In this document: positions 34,289 to 46,742 of the stretch, one piece after another
Layout of the letters: each line of letters starts with the position of its first letter
Position numbering within the stretch: position 1 is the first letter of the stretch
Origin: Candidatus Binatia bacterium
Lineage (GTDB): Bacteria; Desulfobacterota; Binatia; HRBIN30
Direction: 5' to 3'
Assembly: GCA_023150935.1 (NCBI GenBank)
Contig: JAKLJW010000005.1
Span: forward strand, 103,162-167,161
DNA length: 64,000 nt
Program-made: the position numbers and the translations under genes
The notes under the pieces: model-generated
Seen by the model: the letters and a program-made list of their open reading frames with translations, nothing else
Databases searched by the model: none
What the model was told of the DNA's origin: nothing

Positions 34289-34627
34289 TCAGCTCTTCCC
34301 AGCCTTGAGCTGGGACTTCCAATCGAGTACGCGCGCCCTGGCCGCCCACGCTTCCGCCTCGGGCACGTTACCGGCCCGCTGGTAGATGCGCGAGACGTTG
34401 GTGTACCCGAGCTGTTCGTCCGGATCGATCTCCACCACCCGCTTGGCGGCCGCGATCGCCTCCTCCCACTCGCCCTGATCGGCAAGCGCCATCGACAGCC
34501 CTTCCCAGGCGTCCGCGAAATCCGGCGCCTGTTCCAGGGCCGCCCGGTAGCACGCGATCGCATCGGCGATCCTGCCTTCGGCGACACAGTCAACCGCTCG
34601 ATCGTACAGTTCGTCCGGACTCGACAT
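34289..34627 (-). CDS. Small TPR protein
   Basis: 112 residues made of about three tetratricopeptide repeats: ELYDRAVDCVAEGRIADAIA, DAWEGLSMALADQGEWEEAI and GYTNVSRIYQRAGNVPEAEA. No signal peptide, so cytoplasmic. It probably acts as an adaptor; the partner is unknown. It is convergent with the histidine kinase (25-bp gap) and divergent from mfd. Confidence 0.88.
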   Translation of the reverse strand: MSSPDELYDRAVDCVAEGRIADAIACYRAALEQAPDFADAWEGLSMALADQGEWEEAIAAAKRVVEIDPDEQLGYTNVSRIYQRAGNVPEAEAWAARARVLDWKSQLKAGKS

Positions 34628-34771
34628 GGCGGGGCTTCCGAGGCCGGAGGTTACCCAAAGGAGCGCGCAGGCTCAACCCGCCCGGCCGGTGCGTTGTCCC
34701 CATTTCGTGCCGCTGCTACGGTGCGACGTCGGCCCGCCCGCAAGACCGTGCCTGCGTAACTCCGCCGCCAC

Positions 34772-38322
<3,551 letters not shown>

Positions 38323-38329
<7 letters not shown>

Positions 38330-39276
38330 TTCGACGTTGCGTTCTGGCGGCGTGGCTCGCGGGCCTCGCGGTCGCCGTCGGAGCAGGCGCCGCCGATGCG
38401 GCGCTGGTCAACAAGGTGGTTGCCACCGTCGACGGCGAGCCGATCACGCTTTACGAGGTCAAGGAGTTTGCCGCGCGCAACCTCCGCGGCCGGCAACTCG
38501 GTGGACAACTCGACGAGGCGCAGATCCTCGATGCGCTGATCGCCGAGAAACTCGTGCAACGCGAAGCCAGTGCCAAGGGGGTCATCGTCCGCGACGAGGA
38601 CATCGACCGCTACATCGAGACCATCAAGGAACGCAACAAGATCGACGCCGAGCAGCTCGCCACCGCCCTCGCCAATCAAGGCCTGACCATGGAGGCCTAT
38701 CGCAACCAGATCCGCGAGGACATTCAGCGCCAACAGCTAATCAGCCGGGAAGTCAGCGGCAAGGTCAGCGTGACGCCGGAGGAAGTACAGCGTTACTACG
38801 AAGCGCACCGTGACGAGTACTCGACCCCGGAACGCATCCAGGTGGCACACATCTTCTTCCGCGTCGACGCGCGGGCATCGAGCGAGGAAGTGGCCGCCGC
38901 AACGAACAAAGCCAGCGCCGTCTACGAGCAGCTCGAAAAAGGCGCCGACTTTGCCGAATTGGCTCGCGAGCACTCGGAAGACGCCAGCGGAAAGGACGGC
39001 GGAACCCTGGGATGGTTCAAACCCGGCGAACTCCTCGAAGACATCGAAAAGCCGGCGCGGGGCCTGGACGTCGGGCAGTACAGCAAACCCGTGCGCACGC
39101 GGGCCGGCGTACACATCGTCAAAGTCGAAGGTCGCGAAGGCGAATCGCGCAAGGCCCTCGACGAACTCGCCGATCAGATAAAGCAAGACCTGTATCAGCA
39201 GGCGCTGGAGGATCGTTTCCAGAAGTACCTCACGGAGGAACTCCGCAAGCGTCACCACGTGGAGTTGCTGCAGTGA
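38323..39276 (+). CDS. SurA-like periplasmic peptidyl-prolyl isomerase/chaperone
   Basis: 317 residues. A signal peptide (1-23) precedes a SurA N-terminal chaperone domain (VNKVVATVDGEPITLYEVKE, EQLATALANQGLTMEAYRNQ) and a single parvulin domain (IQVAHIFFRVDARAS, then DASGKDGGTLGWFKPGELL). E. coli SurA has two parvulin domains; this one has one. It assists outer-membrane protein folding. An AAGGAGG lies 11 bases before the ATG, inside the mfd gene, and the stop overlaps the pdxA start, so mfd-surA-pdxA are co-translated. Confidence 0.93.
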
Positions 39277-40301
39277 GAGAGGCCGGCCGCCGCCGCGCGC
39301 GCCTGGCGATCACCATGGGCGACCCCGCCGGGATCGGCCCGGAGGTCGCCCTGCGCGCCCTCGCCTCCCCGCCGCGGTCGCCCGATATCGAGCCGCTACT
39401 GGTCGGCGACGCCGCGGTGTGGCACGAAACCGCTGCCCGACTCCGTCTCACCGGCGTGCTCGGGCGCGCGCCACTGGTAACGACGTCGGACCTCCCGGCC
39501 CGCTTTCGGCGGCCGGGGCTCCCCAGCTCCCCTGCGGCCCGCGCGGCGTGTGGCGCCGCGGCCCACGCCGCGATCGTCGAAGCCGCCCGCCTCGTACGCA
39601 CCGGACAGGCCGATGCCCTCGTCACCGCACCGATCAGCAAGGCACACCTGGCCGCCGCCGGCCACGACGTCCCCGGCCACACCGAACTGCTCGCGCGCCT
39701 CGCCGGGGCCGCCCGCGTGCGCATGATGATGGCGGGCCCACGTCTCCGCGTCGTCCTGGTCACGATCCACATCCCGCTGGCGGCCGTCCCCGGAGCCCTC
39801 ACGGTCACCGGGATATACGACTCGATCGTCCTCGCCGCCGCCGGCGTCCGCCGGCACTACGGCGTGCGCCGCCCGCGTATCGCCGTCGCCGGCCTGAACC
39901 CCCACGCCGGAGAGCACGGGCTCTTCGGCGACGAGGAAGAGCGCCTCATCGCCCCGGCCGTGCGCGCCGCACGCCGCGCCGGCCTGTCGGCAGCCGGGCC
40001 ACTGGCGGCCGACACCGCCTTCCCCCAGGCCGCCGCCGGCGCCTACGACGTCGTGGTGTGTATGTACCACGATCAGGGCCTCGGCCCGTTCAAACTCCTG
40101 CACTTCGCCGACGGCGTAAACGTTACCCTGGGCCTGCCTTTCGTGCGCACCTCCCCGGACCACGGCACCGCCTTCGATCTCGCCGGCAAGGGCGTGGCCG
40201 ATCCCAGCAGCATGGCAGCCGCCATGGCAATGGCCGCTACCGCCCGGCGGACCCGAGCGCACTCGGCGCTTGTGATTCCCCGCCGTCCCGCAGTACGCTA
40301 G
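39273..40301 (+). CDS. pdxA: 4-hydroxythreonine-4-phosphate dehydrogenase
   Basis: 342 residues. It makes the unstable precursor that PdxJ condenses to pyridoxine phosphate. Motifs are ITMGDPAGIGPEVALRAL at the start, VTAPISKAHLAAAGHDVPGH with the substrate and metal His residues, GLNPHAGEHGLFGDEE, and CMYHDQGLGPFKLLHF with the metal ligands. The GTG at 39273 overlaps the upstream stop, and ribosome hand-over explains the unusual start. The gene order surA-pdxA is well known in proteobacteria. Confidence 0.96.
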   Translation: MREAGRRRARLAITMGDPAGIGPEVALRALASPPRSPDIEPLLVGDAAVWHETAARLRLTGVLGRAPLVTTSDLPARFRRPGLPSSPAARAACGAAAHAAIVEAARLVRTGQADALVTAPISKAHLAAAGHDVPGHTELLARLAGAARVRMMMAGPRLRVVLVTIHIPLAAVPGALTVTGIYDSIVLAAAGVRRHYGVRRPRIAVAGLNPHAGEHGLFGDEEERLIAPAVRAARRAGLSAAGPLAADTAFPQAAAGAYDVVVCMYHDQGLGPFKLLHFADGVNVTLGLPFVRTSPDHGTAFDLAGKGVADPSSMAAAMAMAATARRTRAHSALVIPRRPAVR

Positions 40302-40321
40302 CTCGGTAGCGAGGCGAGGCG

Positions 40322-41530
40322 ATGAAGGCGTTGATCTTGACAGGTGGACCGGGCCGGCGGCTGGTGCCGTTTTCCGCCACCCGGCCGAAAGGCATGACGG
40401 TTGTTGCCGGCGGTTCGTTGATCCGGCGGACCCTCAACTTCCTGCGCGAAACCGGGGTTACCGACGCAACTATCGTTCTCGGCCAGCACGGCGAGACGGT
40501 GCGCCGCACCTTCGACGACGGCGAGACGCTCGGCGTGCAGATCACTTACGCCCAACAGACGCGGCCCAGCGGCATCGCCGACGCCATCCTGCAGGCCCGC
40601 GACCGGTTCATCCCGCGCGAATACTTCATTCTCGTGTACGGCGACGTCGTCACCGCCGGCAACCCTTTCCATCCCCTGCTGCAGTCGTTCAACGCCGTCA
40701 AAGGCCCCGTGGCTAGCGTTTGCCTGCCCGGCCCACCGACCGGCCGCTACGGCAACGTCTATCTGAGCGGCACGCGTATCACCCGGATCGTGGAGAAGCC
40801 CACCGCTCAGGGCCTCGGCAACTACGTCCTCGCCGGATTCTTCGTCCTGCCGACGGAGATATTCGGTCTCCTGGAGCGCGGCCAGGGAAGCATGGAACAG
40901 ATCTTCGACCGGCTTGTTCGCGAACCCGGCCTGCACGCTTCGATCTGGGAGGACGGTTGGCTCGACATCGAGCACCCATGGGACATCCTGGCCGCCAACC
41001 GGATGATCATGGATACGTGGGACGAGGCCCGTATCTCCCGCCACGCCACCGTGGAGGGCAACGTCACCCTCAGCGGCCCCGTGCGCATCGAGCCCGGCTC
41101 GATTATCAAAGCCGGCGCGATCATTTCGGGACCGTGCTACATCGGGCGCGACTCGTACGTCGGCAACAACGCTCTCATCCGCGAATACTCCTCGCTCGGT
41201 GCCGGCTCGACGGTCGGCTACGGCGTCGAACTCAAGAACTGCGTCCTGTTCGGCAGCTCGACCGTCGGCCGCCTGTCGTTCGTTGGCGACAGTGTCGGCG
41301 GCGAGAACGTCGATATCGGGTCGGGAACCATGACCATCAACGAACGCCTCGAACGTACCCCCGTTACCGTCGACATCCTGGGCGAACCGGTCGACTCCGG
41401 ACTGGTCAAGCTCGGCGCCTTCCTCGGCGACGACGTGAAGATCGGCGGCAGCAACACCATCGACCCCGGGACCGTGATCTCACCCGGCACGATTATTCCG
41501 CACCGGGCCACCGTGCCGTCAGGGAGGTAG
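40322..41530 (+). CDS. Sugar-1-phosphate nucleotidyltransferase with left-handed beta-helix domain (GlmU-like)
   Basis: 402 residues. The N-terminal nucleotidyltransferase domain begins KALILTGGPGRRLVPFSATR, has the metal-binding VYGDVVTAG and IVEKPTAQGLGNYVLAGFF. From about residue 245 there is a left-handed parallel beta-helix (VEGNVTLSGPVRIEPGSIIK and repeats to the C-terminus). This two-domain layout is that of GlmU and archaeal bifunctional sugar nucleotidyltransferases. It lies 8 bp before glmS and upstream of a phosphohexomutase, so UDP-GlcNAc or a related nucleotide sugar is the likely product. Acetyltransferase activity cannot be judged. Confidence 0.87.
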   Translation: MKALILTGGPGRRLVPFSATRPKGMTVVAGGSLIRRTLNFLRETGVTDATIVLGQHGETVRRTFDDGETLGVQITYAQQTRPSGIADAILQARDRFIPREYFILVYGDVVTAGNPFHPLLQSFNAVKGPVASVCLPGPPTGRYGNVYLSGTRITRIVEKPTAQGLGNYVLAGFFVLPTEIFGLLERGQGSMEQIFDRLVREPGLHASIWEDGWLDIEHPWDILAANRMIMDTWDEARISRHATVEGNVTLSGPVRIEPGSIIKAGAIISGPCYIGRDSYVGNNALIREYSSLGAGSTVGYGVELKNCVLFGSSTVGRLSFVGDSVGGENVDIGSGTMTINERLERTPVTVDILGEPVDSGLVKLGAFLGDDVKIGGSNTIDPGTVISPGTIIPHRATVPSGR

Positions 41531-41537
41531 GCGGACC

Positions 41538-43346
41538 ATGTGCGGAATCACCGGGGTGGCAAGCTTTCACCCCATCGGCGACCGCCTGTACGAAGGCGTC
41601 CACCACCTCGAATATCGCGGCTACGACTCGTGCGGCATCGCGGTTCTCGACAACCACCATATCGAAGTTCGCAAGGACATCGGCACCGTCGACGAGGTGA
41701 ACAGCAAGGAGAGCCTGCGCAACCTCGCCGCCCAGGTCGGCATCGCGCACACCCGCTGGGCGACCCACGGCAGGGTCACCAAGGAAAACGCCCACCCTCA
41801 CCTGAGCTGCCACGGCGAGTTCGCCGTCGTCCATAACGGCATCATCGCCAACTACAAGCAGTTGAAAGAGGCCCTCGCCCGCAAGGGCCACGCGTTTCGC
41901 TCCGACACCGACACCGAAATCATCGCCCACCTGATCGAAGAGCGCTTCTCCGAATCCGGCGACATCGAACGTGCGCTCGTGAGCGCCCTGCAGGCCCTCG
42001 AAGGCAGCTACGCCCTCGCGGTCATTTCTGCCCACGACCCCGAACACATCTACTGCGCCCGGCACGAAAGCCCGCTGATCATCGGCGTCGGCGCCGAGTC
42101 CAACTACGTCGGCTCGGACTTCAACGCCTTCATCGATTACACCAAGAACACCGTCATCCTCGAAGACGGCGAGTACGGCATCGTCGCCAAAGACAGCTAC
42201 GCGATTAAGAGCCTGCGCACCGGCGAAGCGGTGGACAAGGCGGTCACCGTCATCCCGTGGGACTCCGAACTGTCGCGCAAGGGCGGCTACCCGCATTACA
42301 TGCTCAAGGAGATCCACGAACAGCCGAGCGCCGTGCGCGCGGCGTCGAGCATCGGCCGCGACGACATCGGTGCCCTCGCCGAGCGTATCCTGGCGGCAAG
42401 ACGCGTCCATTTCATGGGCGTCGGCACCACCTACTACGTGGCGCTGCTCGGCCAGTACCTGATGGCGGCGCTCGGTGACCTCGAAGTGCCGGCAATCAGC
42501 TCGGACGAGTACCGCCACTTGCACCGCAGCGACAGCGGTTCCCTGGTCGTCGCCGTATCGCAGTCGGGTGAAACCTACGACACCCTTGTCAGCTTGCGGG
42601 ACGCCAGAGAGCGCGGCGCGAAAACGGCCGCCATCGTCAATGTCGTCGGATCGTCAATGGCTCGCCTGGTCGATCAGGTCATCCTGCAGGGCTCCGGCCC
42701 CGAAGTGTGCGTCGTGAGCACCAAGGCCGCTCTGGCCCAGATGATCATTCTCACCCGCCTTGCCATCGAGGTGGGCCGACTGCGCGGCGTGCTGTCCCCC
42801 GGCACGGTACAGGAACACGAGTCCGCCCTGGCGGCACTGCCGGGCGAGATCGAAACCCTCCTCAACGAGAAGTCCGGTCTCATCCGCGCCGCCGCGTACC
42901 GCCACGCCCACGTGCAGAACTGGCTCTTCCTCGGTCGCGGCCACTACTACCCGATCGCGCTGGAGGCGGCGTTGAAGATGAAGGAGGTCACCTACATCCA
43001 CGCCGAGGGTATGCCCGGCGGCTTCCTGAAACACGGCACGCTGTCGCTCGTCGACGACAAGCTCTACACGCTGGTCTTCGTGCCGCCCGCCAACGGCGCT
43101 CTGCACACCATGACCATGTCGAGCGTGGAAGAGGTGCGGGCGCGCGGCGGCTTCGTCTTCGGCCTCGCGTTCAACGGCGTCGACGATATCTTCGACGAGT
43201 GCGTGACGTTCACACCGCGCTCCGACCTCACCGCCCCCTTCCTGCCCCTCGTCGCCGCGCAGTTGCTCGCCTACTTCACCGCCACCGCCCTCAAGCGCAA
43301 CGTCGACAAACCCCGCTCCCTGGCCAAGTCGGTGACCGTGGCGTGA
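41538..43346 (+). CDS. glmS: Glutamine-fructose-6-phosphate aminotransferase
   Basis: 602 residues, standard length. It makes glucosamine-6-phosphate from fructose-6-phosphate and glutamine. The glutaminase domain starts with the nucleophile Cys2 (CGITGVASFHPIGDRLYEG), then HTRWATHGRVTKENAHPH and HNGIIANYKQLKEAL. Two SIS isomerase domains follow (VAVSQSGETYDTLVSLRDAR; LEAALKMKEVTYIHAEGMPG) and the conserved tail ends DKPRSLAKSVTVA. It lies between the GlmU-like and mutase genes, forming an amino-sugar nucleotide set. I see no glmS riboswitch in the 8-bp gap upstream. Confidence 0.97.
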   Translation: MCGITGVASFHPIGDRLYEGVHHLEYRGYDSCGIAVLDNHHIEVRKDIGTVDEVNSKESLRNLAAQVGIAHTRWATHGRVTKENAHPHLSCHGEFAVVHNGIIANYKQLKEALARKGHAFRSDTDTEIIAHLIEERFSESGDIERALVSALQALEGSYALAVISAHDPEHIYCARHESPLIIGVGAESNYVGSDFNAFIDYTKNTVILEDGEYGIVAKDSYAIKSLRTGEAVDKAVTVIPWDSELSRKGGYPHYMLKEIHEQPSAVRAASSIGRDDIGALAERILAARRVHFMGVGTTYYVALLGQYLMAALGDLEVPAISSDEYRHLHRSDSGSLVVAVSQSGETYDTLVSLRDARERGAKTAAIVNVVGSSMARLVDQVILQGSGPEVCVVSTKAALAQMIILTRLAIEVGRLRGVLSPGTVQEHESALAALPGEIETLLNEKSGLIRAAAYRHAHVQNWLFLGRGHYYPIALEAALKMKEVTYIHAEGMPGGFLKHGTLSLVDDKLYTLVFVPPANGALHTMTMSSVEEVRARGGFVFGLAFNGVDDIFDECVTFTPRSDLTAPFLPLVAAQLLAYFTATALKRNVDKPRSLAKSVTVA

Positions 43347-43425
43347 AGAGACGCGTCGGCCCGGTGCCGGCTGGCGTACCGAGGCCAGGGAACAACCGCC
43401 ACCCGTCCAGCGCGCCTCCGACCGC

Positions 43426-45597
43426 ATGACCCTCGCCGAAATTCTCGCCCACCTCGACGCGCTCCCCGTCGCCGCCGAACACCGACAGCGCGCGCGTGAC
43501 AACCTGACGTACTGGTGGACCAACCCCCGACTCGCAGCGTTTCGCCCGCAGATCGAGAAGCTGGCCGAGCGTGGCAAGTGGGACCTTCTGCTCGACGCTT
43601 TCTACCGCACCATCCCGTTCGGCACCGGCGGCCGGCGCGGACCCGTGGGCGTCGGTTCGAACCGGGTCAACCCGGATACGGTTCTTACCTCCGTCGCCGG
43701 CCACGTCGCCTATCTACGCACGCGGTTTCCAGGCGATGCCTTGCGCGTCGTCGTGGCCTTTGACGTGAGGGTCTTTCGCGATCTCCGCGGGGTCTACGAT
43801 CCTACGGCGCCCAACCCCCTGCTCGGCCTGCGCTCGCGCGACCTCGCGCGGCAGGCGTCCGCGATCTACGCCGCGCAAGGAATCGAGGTGTGGACGGTTC
43901 CCGCTGACGACGGTTTCTACCTGTCAACGCCGGAGCTGTCGTTCGCCATCCGGCACCTCGGCGCCCACGGCGGCCTCAACGTCTCTGCGTCCCACAACCA
44001 CCCGGACGACAACGGCGCCAAGTTCTACATGCCCAGCGGCGGCCAGCCGGTACCGCCCGAGGACGACGTCCTCGCCGCTGCCGTCGAGCAAGTGACCGAG
44101 ATCCCCGACGCCGACTTCGACGAAGCCGTGCGGCGTGGCGCCGTGCGCTGGTGGGACGCCGCCATGCACGCCCGGTACCTCGACGAGAACCTCGGACGCT
44201 CGGTGCGTCCCGAAGAGCGCAACGCCACCGTGGCTTACAGCCCGCTGCACGGCACCGGTCTGCATACCGTGGGCGATCTGCTTTCGCGCGCCGGGTTCGC
44301 CGTCCACCTCGTCGCGCCCCAGGCGGAACCGGACGGGACCTTTCCGGCGGTGCCGTTTCGCATCGCCAATCCCGAGGTGCCGGCGTCGATGGACCTGCTC
44401 GCCACCGAGGCCGCAGGCATTGGCGCCGAACTCGGACTGGCCACCGATCCGGATGCCGACCGCATCGGGCTCGTCGCACCCGTCGGTGGCCGCTGGCGCG
44501 CCGTCGACGGCAACGAAGTCGCCGTCCTGTTGACGGCGTACATCATCGAGAACCGCCGCGCGCAGGGAACCCTGCCGCAGCGCGGTTTCGTGGTGAAAAC
44601 CGCGGTTACGACCGACCTCGTTCGGCAGATTGCCGACAGCCACGGGGTGCAGGTGGTGGGAGACCTGCTGGTGGGATTCAAGTACGTCGGTGCGGTACTC
44701 GATGCTATCGAGCGCGACGGTCGTTGGGGGAGCGTAAGTGCCGCGCTCGACGACTTCCTGTTCGCCGCCGAAGAGAGCAACGGCGTGCTCGTCAGCCCGA
44801 ACCTGCGCGACAAGGACGCCGCCGGTGGAGCGCTGCTGCTGGCCGAGATGTGCGCGTGGTTGCGAGGGCGCAACCGCTCTTTCGGCGACTACCTCGACGA
44901 GATCCATCGGCGTTACGGCTACGCGGCCAACCTCGGGTACTCGCTGGTCATGGACGGCATCAGCGGCACCGAGCGCATCGCGCGCATGATGAGCGCGTTG
45001 CGGGCGCATCCGCCGGCGGACCTGAACGGCCACAGGTTCGCATCGGCGATCGATCATCTCGAGGAGTCCGTGGGCGGACCGATCCGTTCCGACACCGACG
45101 GCGCCGCACGGAACTTCGTGCAGCTCGTCTACGACGGCAATCTCCGGGTTGCCGTTCGGCCGTCGGGCACGGAGCCGAAGATCAAGTTCTACGTCGAGCG
45201 GGTGTGTACACCGGATGCCACCTGGGCCAAGTGCGATCTCGCACCCGTGCGCGAGGCGGCGAACGCCGACGTGCTGGAGACGACGCTCGCTCTGGTAGAT
45301 GCGTTGTTGCGAGCCGTCGGCGTTCGGCTCTCGCGTCCGGCACTGCTGGTCTCGCCGCTGCTGGCACTGGAGCACCGCATCGATTTCGGCGAACGGTTTC
45401 TGCCCGACCTGGCGGCGCGCCTCGCGCAGGACGCGGACTTCGCCGAGCTGGGTGTGTGGGTGGACACGCGCCTGGCGAAGTACGGCACCGACGCCCGGGC
45501 GCTGGTGGCGCCGGGGGTGGCGGCGCATTTCAAGGAGCAGTCCCTCGAAAGCGCCGTGGCGCAGCGACTCGCCGCGCTGTTTCCCACCATGACGTAG
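43426..45597 (+). CDS. Phosphohexomutase (PGM/PMM superfamily) with an extra C-terminal domain
   Basis: 723 residues against about 450-580 for most relatives. The four mutase landmarks are present: phosphoserine loop NVSASHNHPDDNGAKFY (Ser about 189), metal site DPDADRIG from 341, sugar-binding EESNG at 449, and phosphate loop RPSGTEPKIKFYVE from 578. About 130 residues follow the last loop (from about 595), ending with LESAVAQRLAALFPT, and I do not recognise them. Next to glmS it could act as the glucosamine mutase, or as a phosphoglucomutase. It ends the run that starts at mfd. Confidence 0.88.
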   Translation: MTLAEILAHLDALPVAAEHRQRARDNLTYWWTNPRLAAFRPQIEKLAERGKWDLLLDAFYRTIPFGTGGRRGPVGVGSNRVNPDTVLTSVAGHVAYLRTRFPGDALRVVVAFDVRVFRDLRGVYDPTAPNPLLGLRSRDLARQASAIYAAQGIEVWTVPADDGFYLSTPELSFAIRHLGAHGGLNVSASHNHPDDNGAKFYMPSGGQPVPPEDDVLAAAVEQVTEIPDADFDEAVRRGAVRWWDAAMHARYLDENLGRSVRPEERNATVAYSPLHGTGLHTVGDLLSRAGFAVHLVAPQAEPDGTFPAVPFRIANPEVPASMDLLATEAAGIGAELGLATDPDADRIGLVAPVGGRWRAVDGNEVAVLLTAYIIENRRAQGTLPQRGFVVKTAVTTDLVRQIADSHGVQVVGDLLVGFKYVGAVLDAIERDGRWGSVSAALDDFLFAAEESNGVLVSPNLRDKDAAGGALLLAEMCAWLRGRNRSFGDYLDEIHRRYGYAANLGYSLVMDGISGTERIARMMSALRAHPPADLNGHRFASAIDHLEESVGGPIRSDTDGAARNFVQLVYDGNLRVAVRPSGTEPKIKFYVERVCTPDATWAKCDLAPVREAANADVLETTLALVDALLRAVGVRLSRPALLVSPLLALEHRIDFGERFLPDLAARLAQDADFAELGVWVDTRLAKYGTDARALVAPGVAAHFKEQSLESAVAQRLAALFPTMT

Positions 45598-45611
45598 GGC
45601 CACTTTCCGCC

Positions 45612-45633
45612 GCATGAGACCATGGTCTCATGC
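45612..45633. repeat. 22-bp perfect palindrome
   Basis: A perfect palindrome centred on CCATGG, with half-site GCATGAGACCA, begins 15 bases after the mutase stop codon. It also covers the broken end of the truncated AAA ATPase gene on the other strand. It could be a terminator stem without a T-run, a protein-binding site, or a scar of a deletion event. Confidence 0.6.
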
Positions 45634-46020
45634 AACAGCCCGGCCGCGGCGCTCGCCACGCCGGAGCTTCCGCGCCGAGGAGCCGCTCAGGGCGAAGCGC
45701 CACCGGCGCTCCTCGATGAGCCGATGGACTTCGTCGAGTATTGTGGGCGCCTTCTGCACCTCATCGATGCAGACCCAACTTCCCGCCGCACGGCGGCCTA
45801 CCCTGGCCTCCAGCAACGCCGGGTCGCGGGCGAGATCGAGGAACACGTCGCTGCGGAGCAGGTCGAACACGGGGGTGTCGGCCGGGAGTACCTGCCGGAG
45901 CCAGGTGCTCTTGCCCACCCCGCGCGGTCCGAAGACGAAGAACGAACGATTCGGCAAGGCGAGCAGACGCGGCAGCCCATCCATCGCCCGCACTATTCCC
46001 GCGGTATCGTAAGAATGCAA
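45628..46020 (-). pseudogene. Truncated AAA ATPase (AAA_14/DUF4143 family), N-terminal part
   Basis: 130 residues. Walker A is FFVFGPRGVGKSTWLRQVL, Walker B is AGSWVCIDEVQKAP, and sensor 1 is FALSGSSARKLRRGE. This is the N-terminal ATPase part of a family of about 400 residues that carries a DUF4143 domain at its C-terminus. Here the frame stops 13 residues after the sensor, at the palindrome near 45620, and no C-terminal domain follows. The start codon sits inside the 39-bp inverted repeat at 46001-46039. It is probably inactive. Confidence 0.72.
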
Positions 46021-46039
46021 TGGATTCTTACGATACCGC
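46001..46039. repeat. 39-bp inverted repeat with perfect 16-bp arms
   Basis: The arms GCGGTATCGTAAGAAT (46001-46016) and ATTCTTACGATACCGC (46024-46039) are perfect complements around a 7-base loop. Because the arm encodes the start of the truncated ATPase, both strands can specify a peptide with Ser-Tyr-Asp-Thr-Ala-Gly. The repeat has no T-run. It may be a duplicated gene end left by rearrangement or an operator of large size. Confidence 0.75.
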
Positions 46040-46392
46040 CGGCGGTCTGCAATTCCAGGTTCACCTGGCCGGCCTGAGGGTTCGGCAGTGCGGTGCGCGG
46101 AAAACGATCCGGGGGCCGGTCATTGCCGTGATTCGTGGCCGCAGCCGGAGGTCAGCCTGACGCACTCTCTCGATTTACACCGCTTAATCGAAGGTGCGGA
46201 GTTTTTGCGCCGGGCGCGTGAAAGGCCTTCGGAGGAAACGGTCCGGAAAGTCTCTACGTCCCGGAGGATGCCGTCCGCAGCGCCGCAATGAATCGAACCC
46301 GGCGCTCTCCGCGGCACCTCGCCAGATCATCCACGGCCCACGCGACGCCCCGCGGCAGCGAGATGGCAACCCGTACGTTTCGGGTCTGCGCG
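46040..46392. other. Unassigned stretch in the degraded region
   Basis: About 350 bases between the inverted repeat and the toxin fragment. Short open frames exist on both strands, but none has recognisable sequence or a ribosome-binding site. I see no RNA gene or insertion sequence. Confidence 0.4.
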
Positions 46393-46521
46393 CTACACAT
46401 AGTCGTCAAGAGCGATCACGCGCAGCTCGCTCACCTTCTTCAGACAGACGTCGTTCGTCAGAAAACAAGCGGAACTGTGCTCAAGGGCGACGGCGAGTTG
46501 AAGGTGGTCGAGCAGGCTCAT
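46393..46521 (-). pseudogene. VapC-like PIN toxin remnant (C-terminal part only)
   Basis: The 42-residue frame reads MSLLDHLQLAVALEHSSACF and LTNDVCLKKVSELRVIALDD, ending YV. This matches the last third of PIN-domain toxins, where the DALHLA-type helix is followed by an F-x-TND motif carrying a catalytic Asp. Its ATG overlaps the antitoxin stop (ATGA), so the operon junction is kept while the first two thirds of the toxin are gone. An internal deletion in an antitoxin-toxin operon explains this well. Confidence 0.7.
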
Positions 46522-46742
46522 TCTTCCCACTCGTCACGCAACCGGCTCACGTACTCCTGTGCGTCCACACCCTTCCAGATCTCCTTTCCGAGTCCCTTCA
46601 GGTCTCGCCACCGCAACGGCTGCTCGGAACGGGAGGCCAGGGGGCTGATGACGACCAGAACTTCGGCGGGTCCCGGCGGCAGACCGCTGATCTCGAGGGT
46701 TCCATTTTCCGCGATCGTCGTCGTGAGCCGAATGGTCTCCAT
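46518..46742 (-). CDS. Probable type II antitoxin
   Basis: 74 residues from the ATG at 46742, with AGGAGG just upstream. The N-terminus METIRLTTTIAENGTLEISG resembles the beta-strand start of small AbrB/VapB-like antitoxins, and the C-terminus (WKGVDAQEYVSRLRDEWEE) is acidic and would contact the toxin. It is followed with a 4-bp overlap by the C-terminal remnant of a PIN toxin, which supports the antitoxin call. It may persist as an orphan antitoxin. Confidence 0.7.
   Translation of the reverse strand: METIRLTTTIAENGTLEISGLPPGPAEVLVVISPLASRSEQPLRWRDLKGLGKEIWKGVDAQEYVSRLRDEWEE

Noticed and set aside
41531..41537. glmS ribozyme/riboswitch before glmS
   Set aside because: The gap to the upstream gene is only 7 bases, too short to hold one.
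43924..45615. 563-codon open frame antisense to the phosphohexomutase, and a 488-codon one in another forward frame
   Set aside because: Both overlap a gene with all catalytic motifs; they are GC-bias artefacts.
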